This document shows, in pieces, positions 63,931 to 64,000 of a DNA stretch of 64,000 bases (its first letter is position 1; each line of letters begins with the position of its first letter). The notes under the pieces were generated by a model, which had not been told where the DNA came from, ran no database searches, and saw only the letters and a list, made by a program, of their open reading frames with translations. The stretch is taken from assembly GCF_025574485.1 (NCBI RefSeq), contig NZ_JAOBPO010000001.1, forward strand, positions 69,501 through 133,500, given 5' to 3'. The position numbers and the translations under genes are program-made. The DNA is from Kordiimonas aquimaris (lineage in GTDB: Bacteria; Pseudomonadota; Alphaproteobacteria; Sphingomonadales; Kordiimonadaceae).

Positions 63931-64000
63931 ATGAAAAAGATATTCTTAGCAGGTGTACTCGGTGCACTCATTAGCTCAACGGTGTTTGCACAAGGAAGCA
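63931..64000 (+). CDS. Exported protein, N-terminus only (partial)
   Basis: An ATG at 63931, 15 bases behind the dehalogenase-like stop, opens a frame to the right edge. Only 23 residues are visible: a clear signal peptide ('MKKIFLAGVLGALISSTVFA', then QGS). Nothing more can be said of the mature protein. Same direction and short spacing suggest an operon with the dehalogenase-like gene. Confidence 0.7.
   Translation, partial: MKKIFLAGVLGALISSTVFAQGS

Noticed and set aside
1-64000. CRISPR array, insertion sequence, prophage or integrase
   Set aside because: No regularly spaced repeats, transposase, integrase or phage structural genes were seen anywhere in the window.

Overview
The window reads as chromosomal DNA of an alphaproteobacterium. 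The strongest marker is the conserved run murA - DUF2948 - hisG - hisD - UPF0262 - low-molecular-weight phosphatase - infA - maf - RNase E/G - yacG - tRNA-Phe (15573-26816). It is supported by an alphaproteobacterial-type dCTP deaminase, a DUF2794 protein, and many secreted or TonB-linked proteins typical of marine heterotrophs. A Rhodospirillales- or Kordiimonadales-like host is a guess. No phage, insertion sequence, integrase or CRISPR array was recognised.

Layout. 1-2975: minus-strand GldA/GldF/GldG-like ABC operon, cut by the left edge. 3080-5533: glutathione transferase and two tandem DUF2807 proteins made of GSGD/GAAD repeats. 5826-9965: DUF2794 protein, soluble hybrid histidine kinase, and a TetR regulator with two operator palindromes facing a DM13 protein and a small membrane protein. 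10080-13325: secreted metallo-beta-lactamase-fold protein in an operon with a LytS-type kinase and LytTR regulator. 13332-16853: tRNA-Thr, alcohol dehydrogenase, dcd, murA. 16894-20254: DUF885 peptidase-like protein and a flavin-dependent halogenase. 20520-26816: the housekeeping cluster named above.

26742-30419 is the accessory hotspot. The intact tRNA-Phe gene is followed by three degraded copies of its 3' part (near 26887-26948, 28858-28908 and 30332-30419). They bracket a two-gene cargo (a C-terminally anchored unknown protein plus a SIR2-like protein, a defence candidate) and a second cargo (a methionine/kynurenine-type aminotransferase). Two of the copies carry related 35-bp insertions exactly in the T-loop. 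A PLP decarboxylase follows at 30507-31892.

32078-47480: mostly secreted or membrane proteins, including a DUF305-LVIVD protein, a membrane protein with EF-hands behind a ribbon-helix-helix-like N-terminus, metallopeptidase-like proteins, a YkgJ protein, a lipid-kinase-like protein, a TPR/2OG-oxygenase protein, a secreted RidA protein, an S9 peptidase, NTF2-like proteins, a TetR/GNAT operon, and a TonB-C protein coupled to a succinylglutamate-desuccinylase-like protein. 47744-57478: FtsX-type permease, serine hydrolase, LysR facing an NTF2-like/dehydrogenase operon, SulP transporter with a tandem universal stress protein, and an esterase.

57741-61915 is the other stand-out locus. A secreted 5'-nucleotidase-family protein has lost its recognisable metal ligands but kept its substrate-binding domain. 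It overlaps by one base (TAATG) a membrane hybrid histidine kinase with a large periplasmic sensor. This looks like a ligand-binding protein feeding a kinase, possibly a nucleotide or nucleoside sensor. The window ends with a LysR regulator divergent from a secreted haloalkane-dehalogenase-like enzyme and the start of another exported protein.
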